From Tardiphaga sp. (GTDB taxonomy: Bacteria > Pseudomonadota > Alphaproteobacteria > Rhizobiales > Xanthobacteraceae), in assembly GCA_030147505.1 (NCBI GenBank), contig JASBVG010000070.1, forward strand, positions 1-64,000: 64,000 bases of DNA, in the 5' to 3' direction. The notes under the pieces are model-generated. The model worked only from the letters and a program-made list of their open reading frames with translations. It searched no databases and was not told the origin of the DNA. A program made the translations under genes and the position numbers. Within the stretch, counting starts at the first letter, position 1. Each line of letters opens with the position of its first letter. Of the stretch, positions 56,801-64,000 are shown piece after piece.

Positions 56801-57304
56801 GTGGTCATGCCTGCCTTCAACGTTCTCTTCCTATGCACGCACAACTCTGCACGCTCGATCATCGCGGAGGCGTTGCTTCAGAAATTGGGCCAAGGAAAAT
56901 TCCGGGCGTACTCCGCGGGCTCGGACCCGGGCCAGGCTCCGCTTCCGGAGGTGGTGGAGCGGCTGCGCCAGTTGGGACACGACGTCGGGACCTTGCGATG
57001 CAAGCCGCTTTCGGAGTTCACGGGTCCCGAAGCGCCGCGCATGGATTTCGTCATCGCGCTTTGCGACACGCCGGAAGGTCAGTTCTGTCCGGACGTCGAT
57101 AGCCGGTTCGCCACCGCGGCATGGCCGCTCCCCGATCCCGCACGCTTCGACGGTTCGCAGGTCGAGAAGACGACCCTCCTGAACGAGCTCTACGCGATGA
57201 TCCGCCGACGTATCGAGATCTTCGTGAGCCTGCCGTTCGCCTCGCTCGACCGCATGGCACTCAAGACGCGTCTCGACGAAATCGGCGACAGCGCCCGTAT
57301 CTGA
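56801..57304 (+). CDS. arsC: Thioredoxin-type arsenate reductase
   Basis: 167 residues as read from GTG 56801 (ATG at 56807 possible). Low-molecular-weight phosphatase fold: [18 protein letters not shown] (C-x5-R loop), [21 protein letters not shown] with the second redox cysteines, and [21 protein letters not shown]. In the same frame as the arsR part upstream, with only one TAG between, and no good ribosome site of its own, which supports an original ArsR-ArsC fusion like that at 50575. Confidence 0.88.
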   Translation: MVMPAFNVLFLCTHNSARSIIAEALLQKLGQGKFRAYSAGSDPGQAPLPEVVERLRQLGHDVGTLRCKPLSEFTGPEAPRMDFVIALCDTPEGQFCPDVDSRFATAAWPLPDPARFDGSQVEKTTLLNELYAMIRRRIEIFVSLPFASLDRMALKTRLDEIGDSARI

Positions 57305-57321
57305 AACTGGAAGGCACTCGA

Positions 57322-58365
57322 ATGAAGATCGGCATCAATGGCATGGGCCGGATCGGCCGCCTCGCGCTGCGCGCCGGCCTCGGCGGCATGTTCCGTCCGG
57401 AAAGCGACCCGCACCGGTCGAACCGCCTCGACGTCGTCCACGTGAACGAACTGAAGGGGGGGATCGATGCGACCGCTCACCTGCTGGAGTTCGATAGCAT
57501 TCACGGTCGCTGGCACGGCGGAATTGGCGTGAATGATGGGAAGTCGATCGGGATCGGCGATCGCCGGATCGGCTTCTCCGAGGCCGCCGCACCTGCAGAT
57601 GTGCCATGGGGCGACCTCGGTTGCGAGGTCGTGCTCGAGTGCACCGGCAAGTTCCTGAAGCCCGACCAGCTTCAGACCTACTTCGATCGGGGCGTCAAAC
57701 GAGTGATCGTAGCGGCGCCCGTCAAGGACGAAGCAGCGCTCAACGTGGTCGTCGGGGTCAACGACAAGAGCTACGATCCGGAACGGCACCGTCTTCTGAC
57801 TGCCGCTTCCTGCACGACCAACTGTCTGGCGCCCGTCGTGAAGGTCATCCACGAAGCCATCGGCATCCGTCACGGCCAGATCACGACGATCCACAATCCG
57901 ACCAATACCAACGTCGTGGTCGACGCTCCGCACAAGGATCTGCGCCGCGCACGGTCGTCGCTTCTGTCGATGCAGCCGACGACGACCGGCAGCGCGACGG
58001 CGATCGCTTTGATCTATCCGGAGCTCAAGGGAAAGCTGAACGGGCACGCGGTGCGCATCCCTGTGCTGAACGCGAGCCTGACGGACTGCGTCTTCGAACT
58101 GAACAGGGAGACGACCGCCGTCGAGGTGAACACCCTTTTCGAAGCGGCGGAGAAGACGGTGCTCGCCGGCATTCTCGGCATCGAGAAACGGCCCTTGGTG
58201 TCGGCCGACTACACGAACGACACGCGAAGCTCGATCGTCGACGCCCAAAGCACGCTGGTCACCGACGGGACGCTGCTCAAGGTCTATGCTTGGTACGACA
58301 ACGAGGTCGGCTATGCCTGCCGGATGGTGGATCTCGCCGCCATCGTGCAGCGGGCGGGAGCATGA
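57322..58365 (+). CDS. Glyceraldehyde-3-phosphate dehydrogenase of the ArsJ arsenate-efflux pathway
   Basis: 347 residues: NAD loop [13 protein letters not shown], catalytic [13 protein letters not shown] with the active Cys, and the C-terminal [15 protein letters not shown]. In place before arsJ, with overlapping ATGA, it makes the arseno analogue of 1,3-bisphosphoglycerate from G3P, arsenate and NAD. This is the known GAPDH-ArsJ route. The ATG at 57322 follows GGAAGG. It need not serve central metabolism. Confidence 0.93.
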   Translation: MKIGINGMGRIGRLALRAGLGGMFRPESDPHRSNRLDVVHVNELKGGIDATAHLLEFDSIHGRWHGGIGVNDGKSIGIGDRRIGFSEAAAPADVPWGDLGCEVVLECTGKFLKPDQLQTYFDRGVKRVIVAAPVKDEAALNVVVGVNDKSYDPERHRLLTAASCTTNCLAPVVKVIHEAIGIRHGQITTIHNPTNTNVVVDAPHKDLRRARSSLLSMQPTTTGSATAIALIYPELKGKLNGHAVRIPVLNASLTDCVFELNRETTAVEVNTLFEAAEKTVLAGILGIEKRPLVSADYTNDTRSSIVDAQSTLVTDGTLLKVYAWYDNEVGYACRMVDLAAIVQRAGA

Positions 58366-59594
58366 GCATGGTACGCAACTACATCATCGTCACGGCCTCC
58401 TACTGGGGCTTCACCCTGGTCGACGGCGCGCTCCGCATGCTCGTCCTCTTCCACTTCTTCCGCCTCGGCTATTCGCCGTTCACGCTTGCCTTCCTCTTTC
58501 TGCTCTATGAGGCGGCAGGAATCGCCGCGAACCTCGCCGGCGGATATTTCGCATCCAAGTTCGGGATCCCGCGGATGCTCGCGATCGGTCAGGCGCTGCA
58601 GATCGCCGGCCTGCTCATGCTCTCGGCACTCGATCCCGGCTGGAGCGCAGCCGCCTCCGTCGCATGGGTGGTCGCGGCGCAAGGAATCGCGGGAGTGGCC
58701 AAGGACCTGACGAAGACCGCATCGAAGTCCGCGATCAAGGCGACTTCTGCCGAGGGCAGCGGTCAGCTTTTCCGGTGGGTCGCCTGGTTCACCGGATCGA
58801 AGAACGCCATGAAGGGCATTGGCTTCTTCCTCGGCGGTTTACTGCTGGATCTCGTCGGGTTCACCCACGCGCTATGGATGATGGCCGCTTTGCTCGCGGT
58901 GGTGTTCGTCGCCGGCTTGGTCCTCCTGCCGTCGGAGCTCGGCAAGGCGAAGTCGTCGAAGACGATGAAGGAGCTGTTCGGCAAGTCCCGCGGCGTCAAT
59001 CTTCTGGCCGCAGCCCGCATCTTCATGTTCGGCGCGCGGGACGTCTGGTTCGTCGTCGGCCTGCCTGTCTTCCTCTACGCGGCCGGCTGGAAGTTCCTGG
59101 AGGTCGGCGGTTTCCTCGCGGCCTGGACGATCGCCTACGGCTTCGTGCAGGCGATCGCTCCGTCCCTCGTCACGCGCAGCGCCGACGGCCTCAGCCGCGA
59201 GATTCCGTCCGCACGGTTCTGGGCCGCCGTCCTGGCCGCGGTGCCGATCGTGCTCGCCATCGTCATGATCTGGATTCCGATCGGTAGACCCGACCTGCTG
59301 ATCGTCGCGGGGCTCGCGCTGTTCGGCCTGCCCTTCGCGGTCAATTCGTCGCTGCATTCGTATCTCATCCTGGCATACGCCGGATCCGAAAAGGCGGCGG
59401 AGGACGTCGGCTTCTACTATGCCGCCAACGCGGCCGGCCGACTTCTCGGCATCACGCTGTCGGGCGTGCTCTACCAGCATGGCGGCATCGTCGGATGCCT
59501 GGCTGGTTCGGCCGTGATGCTGCTGTCCTGCTTCGTGCTGACGTTCGTCCTGCCGACGCACGCGACGGACGCCACACGACGGTCGCTCGCCTGA
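58362..59594 (+). CDS. arsJ: ArsJ organoarsenical (1-arseno-3-phosphoglycerate) exporter
   Basis: 410 residues, MFS-type, about eleven to twelve helices. [51 protein letters not shown] and [17 protein letters not shown] are ArsJ hallmarks. Exports the labile arseno-ester made by the preceding GAPDH, which then falls apart to arsenate outside. Directly coupled to it by ATGA. This completes arsenate removal for cells that make arsenate with AioBA. Confidence 0.94.
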   Translation: MSMVRNYIIVTASYWGFTLVDGALRMLVLFHFFRLGYSPFTLAFLFLLYEAAGIAANLAGGYFASKFGIPRMLAIGQALQIAGLLMLSALDPGWSAAASVAWVVAAQGIAGVAKDLTKTASKSAIKATSAEGSGQLFRWVAWFTGSKNAMKGIGFFLGGLLLDLVGFTHALWMMAALLAVVFVAGLVLLPSELGKAKSSKTMKELFGKSRGVNLLAAARIFMFGARDVWFVVGLPVFLYAAGWKFLEVGGFLAAWTIAYGFVQAIAPSLVTRSADGLSREIPSARFWAAVLAAVPIVLAIVMIWIPIGRPDLLIVAGLALFGLPFAVNSSLHSYLILAYAGSEKAAEDVGFYYAANAAGRLLGITLSGVLYQHGGIVGCLAGSAVMLLSCFVLTFVLPTHATDATRRSLA

Positions 59595-59639
59595 CCGCAC
59601 CTGGCGTTTCCATCGACATCACGGCTACCGGCGACCGTG

Positions 59640-60380
59640 TCATGGGTGAGCTACCATCCGGAAGCCTGCCAGCGCGAGCAGGATGGCGAGCAGCAGCCTC
59701 ATCAGGCTTGGCCGCATGAGCGTGGATCCAAGCCACGATCCGACGACCCCTCCAAACACCACGGCGGCCGACCAAACCGGTAGTTGGACCGGCAGGTCAT
59801 GAACTGTTGCCGCGGCGCCGGCGAGCGCCGCGGCCGAGTTCAGCAGGTTGAAGGTCGCTGCAATCGCCGCCGCCTTGCGTGTCTCCGCCCATCCCATCGC
59901 CAAGATCAATGGCGCGAGAAAGATTCCGCCACCGACGCCGGTGATGCCCGAGACCAAGCCGATGGCGGCTCCGGCAAGGAGCGACATGCCGAAGGGCGGC
60001 TCGCAGAGCGCCTGCAGATCGAGACGCGCCGCGCGCCGTGCCGAACGCGCCATTTGCGCCGCCGCCAGCAGAAGCAGCAGGCCGACCACGGGCTGATAAG
60101 CCGCCGCAGGGAGGTTCAGCGTTCCTCCCACGAAGGAAAACGGAAGCGCCAGCACACCGAAGGGATAGCAGGCGCGCCACGATAGCAGACCATTCCGATG
60201 AAAGCGGGCGCATCCGATGGCTGCGACGAGGACGTTCAGCGCCAGGACCGTAGGCTTGATGACGTCGGGCGCGTATCCGAGGACACCCATGACTGCGACA
60301 TATCCCGTGCCGCCAGCCTGCCCGACCGCCGAATAGAGCAGAGCGACGATGGCAAATGCAGCGGCAACAACGAGATCCAA
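59640..60380 (-). CDS. TauE/SafE-family permease
   Basis: 246 residues, about eight helices with the family repeats (VGQAGGTGYVAVMGVLGYAPDVIKPTVLALNV and GLVSGITGVGGGIFLAPLILAMGW). Family members export sulfite or other small anions; the substrate is unknown. TTG start at 60380 with GGAGG five nt upstream. Convergent with arsJ; not clearly part of the arsenic system. Confidence 0.88.
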   Translation of the reverse strand: MDLVVAAAFAIVALLYSAVGQAGGTGYVAVMGVLGYAPDVIKPTVLALNVLVAAIGCARFHRNGLLSWRACYPFGVLALPFSFVGGTLNLPAAAYQPVVGLLLLLAAAQMARSARRAARLDLQALCEPPFGMSLLAGAAIGLVSGITGVGGGIFLAPLILAMGWAETRKAAAIAATFNLLNSAAALAGAAATVHDLPVQLPVWSAAVVFGGVVGSWLGSTLMRPSLMRLLLAILLALAGFRMVAHP

Positions 60381-60491
60381 GAGGCCTCCGTCGAAAGCAG
60401 ATCGATCAAGGATTTGGTGCTTCTAGCGCGCGGACCGTGATCGACATCCCGTAGGGAGGCGGACGTCACCGGTCGGTCTGTCGGCTGTGAT

Positions 60492-60776
60492 CTATTCGGG
60501 ACGGCGCCTTAGCCTGACGCCCTCGACGTATTCTTCGTCACCGAAGAAGAATTCGATTCCTTCCTTTTCTAGCGCCGCCCGGAGCGCCTTGTGGACGTCC
60601 CGCCTGCGCCGGTCGGGCCGGCCTTCCGTTTCAGTCTCGATCTTGGAAATCGTGCGCCGCGACACGTTAGGCGTCAGCGTCTCGCCGAGCTGGGTCTGGG
60701 AGAGGTTCAACAGGCCCCGTGCGGCTCGGATCATGGCAGCGGATATCAGGAGTTCGGGTATTTCGGCGTCGGTCAT
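60492..60776 (-). CDS. XRE-type helix-turn-helix regulator
   Basis: 94 residues: IRAARGLLNLSQTQLGETLTPNVSRRTISKIE is a Cro/CI-type HTH, followed by an Arg-rich linker and acidic end (FFFGDEEYVEGVRLRRRPE). Divergent from the HNH-like gene; an inverted repeat in the gap (60815-60841) is the likely operator. It marks the border of the phage- or plasmid-like module on the right. Confidence 0.85.
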   Translation of the reverse strand: MTDAEIPELLISAAMIRAARGLLNLSQTQLGETLTPNVSRRTISKIETETEGRPDRRRRDVHKALRAALEKEGIEFFFGDEEYVEGVRLRRRPE

Positions 60777-60814
60777 CCCCGAGTTCTATGCAGGAAAATT
60801 AACGTTAGCAAGCC

Positions 60815-60841
60815 TTATTCTTCTCATAATGGGAAGAATAA
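60815..60841. promoter_or_regulatory. Inverted repeat, candidate operator of the XRE regulator
   Basis: TTATTCTTC (60815-60823) and GAAGAATAA (60833-60841) are perfect complements with a 9-nt spacer in the AT-rich region between the divergent genes. The AT-rich stretch also includes likely promoter sequence. Confidence 0.65.
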
Positions 60842-60895
60842 TTGACTTGGCGTCATCGCGATGGCATCTTGTTCCCAACGAAGAGGGAGTTTGCG

Positions 60896-61219
60896 ATGAC
60901 CTATAGCGAGTACATCCAGAGCACTGCATGGCGGACCAGTCCGGTCCGGCTGCGCGAATTCGAGGCGGCGGGTTTCGCTTGCCGTCTCTGCCCGGCGGCG
61001 GCTTCCGACGGCGCCACGCTGGAATCGCATCACCGGACCTACGACCGTCTTGGCAACGAGAGCGACGGCGACCTCACCTCGCTGTGCTCGGACTGCCACC
61101 GCGCGGTGACGTCCTTCCTGCGGGCCCGCCGCTACGCGCTGCTGCAGCCGCTGCGCGCCGACGTGAAGACCATCCGCATCGACGCGCCGCTGTTCGACCC
61201 GACCCGCGAGGTGGCGTGA
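60896..61219 (+). CDS. HNH-like zinc-finger protein
   Basis: 107 residues: CRLCPAAASDGATLESHHRTYDRLGNESDGDLTSLCSDCHRAV shows two CxxC pairs and the HH / N / H layout of HNH nucleases, close to small phage or plasmid HNH proteins. DNA nicking is possible but not certain. The ATG at 60896 has GAGGGAG; a start at 60842 would run into the operator. The stop shares a base with the next ATG (TGATG). Confidence 0.8.
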   Translation: MTYSEYIQSTAWRTSPVRLREFEAAGFACRLCPAAASDGATLESHHRTYDRLGNESDGDLTSLCSDCHRAVTSFLRARRYALLQPLRADVKTIRIDAPLFDPTREVA

Positions 61220-61794
61220 TGGAAGCCGAGAAGATCACCATGCGCCTGACCGGGACGCGCCCGCTGCTGATGCATTCGTCGCGCCTTGCGGACCCGCTCG
61301 ATCCGATCCGGGCGCGCCTCACGAAGGTGACGACGAAGAGGGCGAAGACGCTGGCGGACCATCTCGAAATCTCGCGGATCGAATGGCATGGCGGCCTGTG
61401 GATCTTCGAAGGTCGCCCGTGCATCCCGGCGGAAGCGCTGTTGAGCACCTTCAAGTCCGCCGCACGGGCGCGCAACAAGGGCCAGGAGGCAACCGCCGGC
61501 ATCCAGATCGGCCGCCCGGCCATCCTGGAATACGACGGGCCGCGCGACCTCGACGAGCTCGGCGCCGACGAACGCTTCGTGTTCCGGACGACCGTCAGGG
61601 TCGGACGCGCCCGGACCATCCGCACGCGCGCCCGCTTCAACGACTGGGCCGTCGAATTCGACGTGATGTATCTGCCCACCCTGCTGAACCGCAGCGAGGT
61701 GCTCGACACCTTCATGACCGCCGGCTTCACGCGGGGGATCGGCGACTGGCGGCCAACCTTCGGCACCTACCTGGCCGAGGAGCGCAAGGAATGA
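61219..61794 (+). CDS. Conserved phage/plasmid-type protein of unknown function
   Basis: 191 residues. KITMRLTGTRPLLMHSSRLADPLDPI, a Lys-rich helix and LWIFEGRPCIPAEALLSTFKSAARARNKG, then a globular end with GFTRGIGDWRPTFGTYLAEERKE. The opening resembles proteins I have seen in phages and integrated plasmids beside HNH proteins; no function known. Coupled at both ends: TGATG with the HNH gene and ATGA with a 27-residue ORF. Confidence 0.75.
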   Translation: MEAEKITMRLTGTRPLLMHSSRLADPLDPIRARLTKVTTKRAKTLADHLEISRIEWHGGLWIFEGRPCIPAEALLSTFKSAARARNKGQEATAGIQIGRPAILEYDGPRDLDELGADERFVFRTTVRVGRARTIRTRARFNDWAVEFDVMYLPTLLNRSEVLDTFMTAGFTRGIGDWRPTFGTYLAEERKE

Positions 61795-61874
61795 GTTTCA
61801 AGGCTTGGCGGGGCGTGGCCCGGCGAGGCAGGGCACGGCCCGGCTTGGCGAGGCATGGGGAGCGTCCACTCTAG
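61791..61874 (+). CDS. Tiny Arg-rich ORF encoded by the pentamer array
   Basis: 27 codons beginning at the ATGA shared with the previous stop; the product starts MSFKAWRG and is mostly Arg, Gly and Ala because it is read from the CNNGG repeats. Its TAG (61872-61874) falls in the loop of the hairpin 61857-61884. It may be translated by coupling, or it may merely be a by-product of the repeat. Confidence 0.35.
   Translation: MSFKAWRGVARRGRARPGLARHGERPL
61799..61858 (+). repeat. Twelve tandem CNNGG pentamers
   Basis: Sixty bases read as twelve successive pentamers, each C-x-x-G-G: CAAGG CTTGG CGGGG CGTGG and so on to CATGG. Positions 1, 4 and 5 are invariant while the middle two vary freely, a pattern of selection on a 5-bp period rather than slippage. 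Confidence 0.85.
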
Positions 61875-61884
61875 GACGCTCCCC
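61857..61884 (+). terminator. Strong hairpin after the pentamer array
   Basis: GGGGAGCGTCC (61857-61867) and GGACGCTCCCC (61874-61884) form a perfect 11-bp stem with loop ACTCTA. No T-run follows. A second small hairpin (GCGGTCT-GGA-AGACCGC, 61915-61931) follows. Terminator, attenuator or protein site in an mRNA that continues to 61967. Confidence 0.6.
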
Positions 61885-61966
61885 ACCCACCGAATTCCGA
61901 ACCTAACCAACTTCGCGGTCTGGAAGACCGCAACGTGCCATTCGGCGCGAACGGGAGAACCATGTC

Positions 61967-62509
61967 ATGCGTACCGAAACGAAGAAGACGAAGCCGACCC
62001 GCGGCACCGCCCGTGCCCTGGAGATGTCCAAACCGCGTTCGATCGCGGCGCATTTCCTCGGCGAGACGCCGGCGGATTGGGAGCACGCACATCTGCTGTG
62101 GCGCTCCGTGCCGGCGCACCGCTTCCATCGCGATCACCGCGCCGCCGTTAACGAGTGCATGCGGCGCACGTCGTCCATCATGGACGCATGGCGCCTGGCC
62201 ATCGCCGGCGATGCCGCGAGCGCCATCGGCCTGGCTCTGAGCATGGGCATTCCCCAGCAGGTCACGATCCGCACCGACCTGACGATGACGGTGCTGCTGC
62301 ACAACGCGCTGCGCGGCAGCGCCGGCGCCACGCTGGTGCTCTCCAACCTGATCCGCCGGATGCCGATCGACCGCGCCGACCGCCGCCGCCTGGCGACATC
62401 CTGGCTGGCCCACAACTTTCGTCAGGCCTGGCCGGAGCTCGACGAACGCCTCCGCCTCGTCAAGGCCGGCACGCATCGTCGCGGCGATGACGGGGAGGAC
62501 CTGTCGTGA
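61967..62509 (+). CDS. Hypothetical protein
   Basis: 180 residues, mostly helical and Arg-rich, one hydrophobic stretch too short for a membrane helix (DAASAIGLALSMG). No domain recognised. ATG at 61967 after GGGAG; the stop overlaps the GTG of the metallophosphoesterase (GTGA). Protein-like composition and tight coupling on the right make it a real gene. Confidence 0.75.
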   Translation: MRTETKKTKPTRGTARALEMSKPRSIAAHFLGETPADWEHAHLLWRSVPAHRFHRDHRAAVNECMRRTSSIMDAWRLAIAGDAASAIGLALSMGIPQQVTIRTDLTMTVLLHNALRGSAGATLVLSNLIRRMPIDRADRRRLATSWLAHNFRQAWPELDERLRLVKAGTHRRGDDGEDLS

Positions 62510-63279
62510 GGATCCAGGTCATGTCCGACCTCCACGTCGAGTTCTACGGCACCGCGGCGATGCCACGGACGGTCGATGGCGCCGACTTCGTCGTGGTCGC
62601 CGGCGACACCTGCAAGGGCCTGGTCAGGGCCGTGGAGACGCTGCGCGACGCCTTCCCCCGCGTCGAGGTGGCGACCGTCGCCGGAAACCACGAATACTAC
62701 GGGTGCGAGCTCGCCGCCGAGCTCGAGGCCGGTCGCGTCCGCGCGCGCCAGTTGGGGGTGCACCTGCTGTCCGACGACGCCGTGACGATCGGCCGTGCGC
62801 GCGTCGTGGGCTGCACCCTCTGGACCGACTACTGCCTGTTCGGCGCCGATCTGCGCGAACTCGCGATGCACACGGCGCGCGACGCAATGATGGACCACAA
62901 GCGGATCGCGTGGCGCCGGAACCCCTGGGCCAGGTTCCGGCCGGAGGAGGCGGCGGCGCTGCATCTGCGGTCCCGCAACTTCCTGGAGACCGAGCTTGCG
63001 AAGAGCCACCCCGGGCCCGTCGTCGTGGTGTCCCATCACGGCATGACGCTGGAAGCCGTTTCGCCGCTGAACCAGCGCTCTCTTCTGAGCGCCGCATACG
63101 CTTCGGAGCTGCTGCCGCTGGTCGACCGTCACCGTCCCGCGGCTTGGGTCTCGGGCCACACCCATCACTCCATGAATCTGCGGCGCGGCGGGACGAGGTT
63201 GGTCAGCAACGGGCGCGGCTATCCCGGCGAGAACGCCGGTTTCGATCCCGCCTTCGTCATGGAGATCGCCGATGACTGA
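62506..63279 (+). CDS. Metallophosphoesterase
   Basis: 257 residues with calcineurin-like metal motifs in order: SDLHVEF (D8, H10), AGDT (33-36), GNHEYYG (60-66), SHHGMT and GHTHHS. A DNA phosphodiesterase, nucleotide or RNA-end enzyme is likely; the substrate is not known. GTG start at 62506 overlapping the stop of the previous gene. Its stop overlaps a 19-residue ORF (ATGACTGA). Confidence 0.9.
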   Translation: MRIQVMSDLHVEFYGTAAMPRTVDGADFVVVAGDTCKGLVRAVETLRDAFPRVEVATVAGNHEYYGCELAAELEAGRVRARQLGVHLLSDDAVTIGRARVVGCTLWTDYCLFGADLRELAMHTARDAMMDHKRIAWRRNPWARFRPEEAAALHLRSRNFLETELAKSHPGPVVVVSHHGMTLEAVSPLNQRSLLSAAYASELLPLVDRHRPAAWVSGHTHHSMNLRRGGTRLVSNGRGYPGENAGFDPAFVMEIADD

Positions 63280-63331
63280 GCCAGGACACCGCCTCGCCAT
63301 ACTCCTCACGTTCCAGGTGCATCCCCCCTAG
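63272..63331 (+). CDS. Tiny ORF ending in QVHPP (copy 1)
   Basis: Nineteen residues, MTEPGHRLAILLTFQVHPP, starting inside the metallophosphoesterase stop. The last part is repeated in the next tiny ORF (RLAI, four variable residues, QVHPP). Whether it is made is unknown; DNA-level conservation is as strong as the peptide match. Confidence 0.4.
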   Translation: MTEPGHRLAILLTFQVHPP

Positions 63332-63450
63332 CGGGCCGGCGCCGCCAACCCGACCACCATCACCGACACCATGGAGAATCCGATGCCCGACCCCAAGCCC
63401 GCGATCCGCCTCGCCATAACCCCGAATCCGCAGGTGCATCCACCCTAGCG
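63290..63450 (+). repeat. 44-bp direct repeat, two copies 117 bp apart
   Basis: Copies at 63290-63333 and 63407-63450 align without gaps: first 12 bases identical (CGCCTCGCCATA), next 12 largely different, last 20 identical but for one base (CAGGTGCATCC-CCCTAGCG). The two conserved blocks and their spacing are kept while the centre has changed. Confidence 0.85.
63371..63448 (+). CDS. Tiny ORF ending in QVHPP (copy 2)
   Basis: Twenty-five residues from ATG 63371 (a second in-frame ATG at 63383 gives 21), Pro-rich (MENPMPDPKP), with the end AIRLAITPNPQVHPP. Same RLAI-x4-QVHPP-stop layout as copy 1. Confidence 0.4.
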   Translation: MENPMPDPKPAIRLAITPNPQVHPP

Positions 63451-63479
63451 ACCATGACCTTCGACACAGGAACATCCAC

Positions 63480-64000
63480 GTGACCAAGTACACGAAGACG
63501 AAGACGAAGAAGCGCCGCGCAGCGCTCGCGCGCAACGCCGGGCCGAGCCGCCCGGCATCGGTGGCGACCGCCTCGCCGGCCGCCATGGGCCCGCTCGAGG
63601 CGGAGACGGACCGCCTCGCCGTCGAGGTATCGCGGACCTATCGGAAGGCCATGGGCGCGGCCCAGGCGCGTCGCGTCGAACAGCTCGCCCCGGCCGTTCC
63701 ATCGCCGGTCAAGGGATTCGTCGGACTGGCGGCGCTCCGCCGGCGCACGCGCGACGACGATGACGACCTGGACGTCGCCGTCGCCACGAAGCACCCGAAG
63801 GTGGAGCCGGTCACGTCCGTCGAGATCGCCGCCAGGCTGATGCTGGCCAGGCAGGTCGACGCGCTGGGCGGGCTCGCGGTAGCGGTCCGGAGCGGATCTC
63901 CAGTGGTCGTGGTCGACGTGCCGGATGCGGCGATGCTCGACCGTCTCGGGCGCGTGTGGGAGAGCGTCCTGATGCCCGCCACCGCGGTGTGCGTGAAGTT
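63480..64000 (+). CDS. Large protein of phage/plasmid module, N-terminal part (runs off the window)
   Basis: At least 173 residues from GTG 63480, open to the window end. Lys/Arg-rich start (TKYTKTKTKKRRAA), a Pro/Ala region, an acidic patch (DDDDDLD) and SVEIAARLMLARQVDALGGLAVAVRSGSPVVVVDVPDAAMLDRLGRVWE, which resembles the N-terminus of AAA+ ATPases in rhizobial islands; this is uncertain. A 9-residue ORF (63454-63483) ends over its GTG (GTGA). AGGA lies just upstream. Confidence 0.65.
   Translation, partial: MTKYTKTKTKKRRAALARNAGPSRPASVATASPAAMGPLEAETDRLAVEVSRTYRKAMGAAQARRVEQLAPAVPSPVKGFVGLAALRRRTRDDDDDLDVAVATKHPKVEPVTSVEIAARLMLARQVDALGGLAVAVRSGSPVVVVDVPDAAMLDRLGRVWESVLMPATAVCVK

Noticed and set aside
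61799..61858. CRISPR or simple slippage repeat
   Set aside because: The unit is 5 bp with variable centres and no spacers, so it is not a CRISPR; the variable centre also argues against recent slippage.

Overview
The window is GC-rich DNA with codon use and gene families typical of Alphaproteobacteria, most likely Hyphomicrobiales (Bosea, Bradyrhizobium or Afipia relatives). This is judged from the sigF-nrsF pair, the aioXSR-aioBA layout and the style of the metal genes; no rRNA, tRNA or housekeeping marker is present to fix the genus. Almost everything is metal or metalloid resistance packed into a genomic island or plasmid segment, ending on the right in a phage- or plasmid-like module.

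1-3.3 kb: a phosphoribosyltransferase-like gene, then a SigF/NrsF heavy-metal sigma/anti-sigma pair with two exact GTAACC-N16-CGAA promoters. One drives sigF-nrsF; the other drives a small exported protein. 3.3-22.95 kb: about 20 genes all on the minus strand, most overlapping by 1-4 nt. They comprise CsoR, two Cys-rich exported proteins, a lipoprotein, TolC, a Tat multicopper oxidase, cupredoxin, CusF, an FkbM methyltransferase, a DUF4396-multicopper oxidase fusion, CopC, CopD, OpgC, cytochrome c, a nuclease-like protein, DUF411, a FixH/YtkA-like protein and CusCBA. The divergent copper P-type ATPase gene (23.2-25.7 kb) and csoR each carry the same 15-bp palindrome, read as the CsoR operator.

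25.9-39.4 kb: a Zn/Cd/Pb-type block. A MerR regulator sits divergent to an HMA-CDF transporter, LspA and CcdA. A cytochrome c-FTR1 permease, a Zn/Cd/Pb P-type ATPase and a CzcCBA efflux set with small accessory proteins follow on the minus strand. The mix of FTR1, MerR, P-ATPase and LspA resembles lead-resistance (pbr) operons.

39.8-59.6 kb: an arsenic island. It has ArsR, a flavoprotein and two MFS transporters (minus strand); a second ArsR, ACR3, glutaredoxin-type ArsC and ArsH; the arsenite-sensing AioX-AioS-AioR system; an ArsR-ArsC fusion; arsenite oxidase AioBA with cytochrome c; PstS; an ArsR-ArsC unit split by an in-frame amber codon; and the arsenate-efflux pair GAPDH-ArsJ. Upstream of aioB lie a good -24/-12 sigma-54 promoter and two tandem inverted repeats that fit AioR enhancer sites. 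Arsenite can thus be extruded, or oxidised to arsenate, which is then esterified and exported.

59.6-64 kb: a TauE/SafE permease, then an XRE regulator divergent to a tightly coupled string (HNH-like protein, two unknown proteins, metallophosphoesterase and a gene running off the window). Between these genes lie tiny ORFs, a 12-unit CNNGG pentamer array with a strong hairpin, and a duplicated micro-ORF ending in QVHPP. This string is the least explained part of the window.
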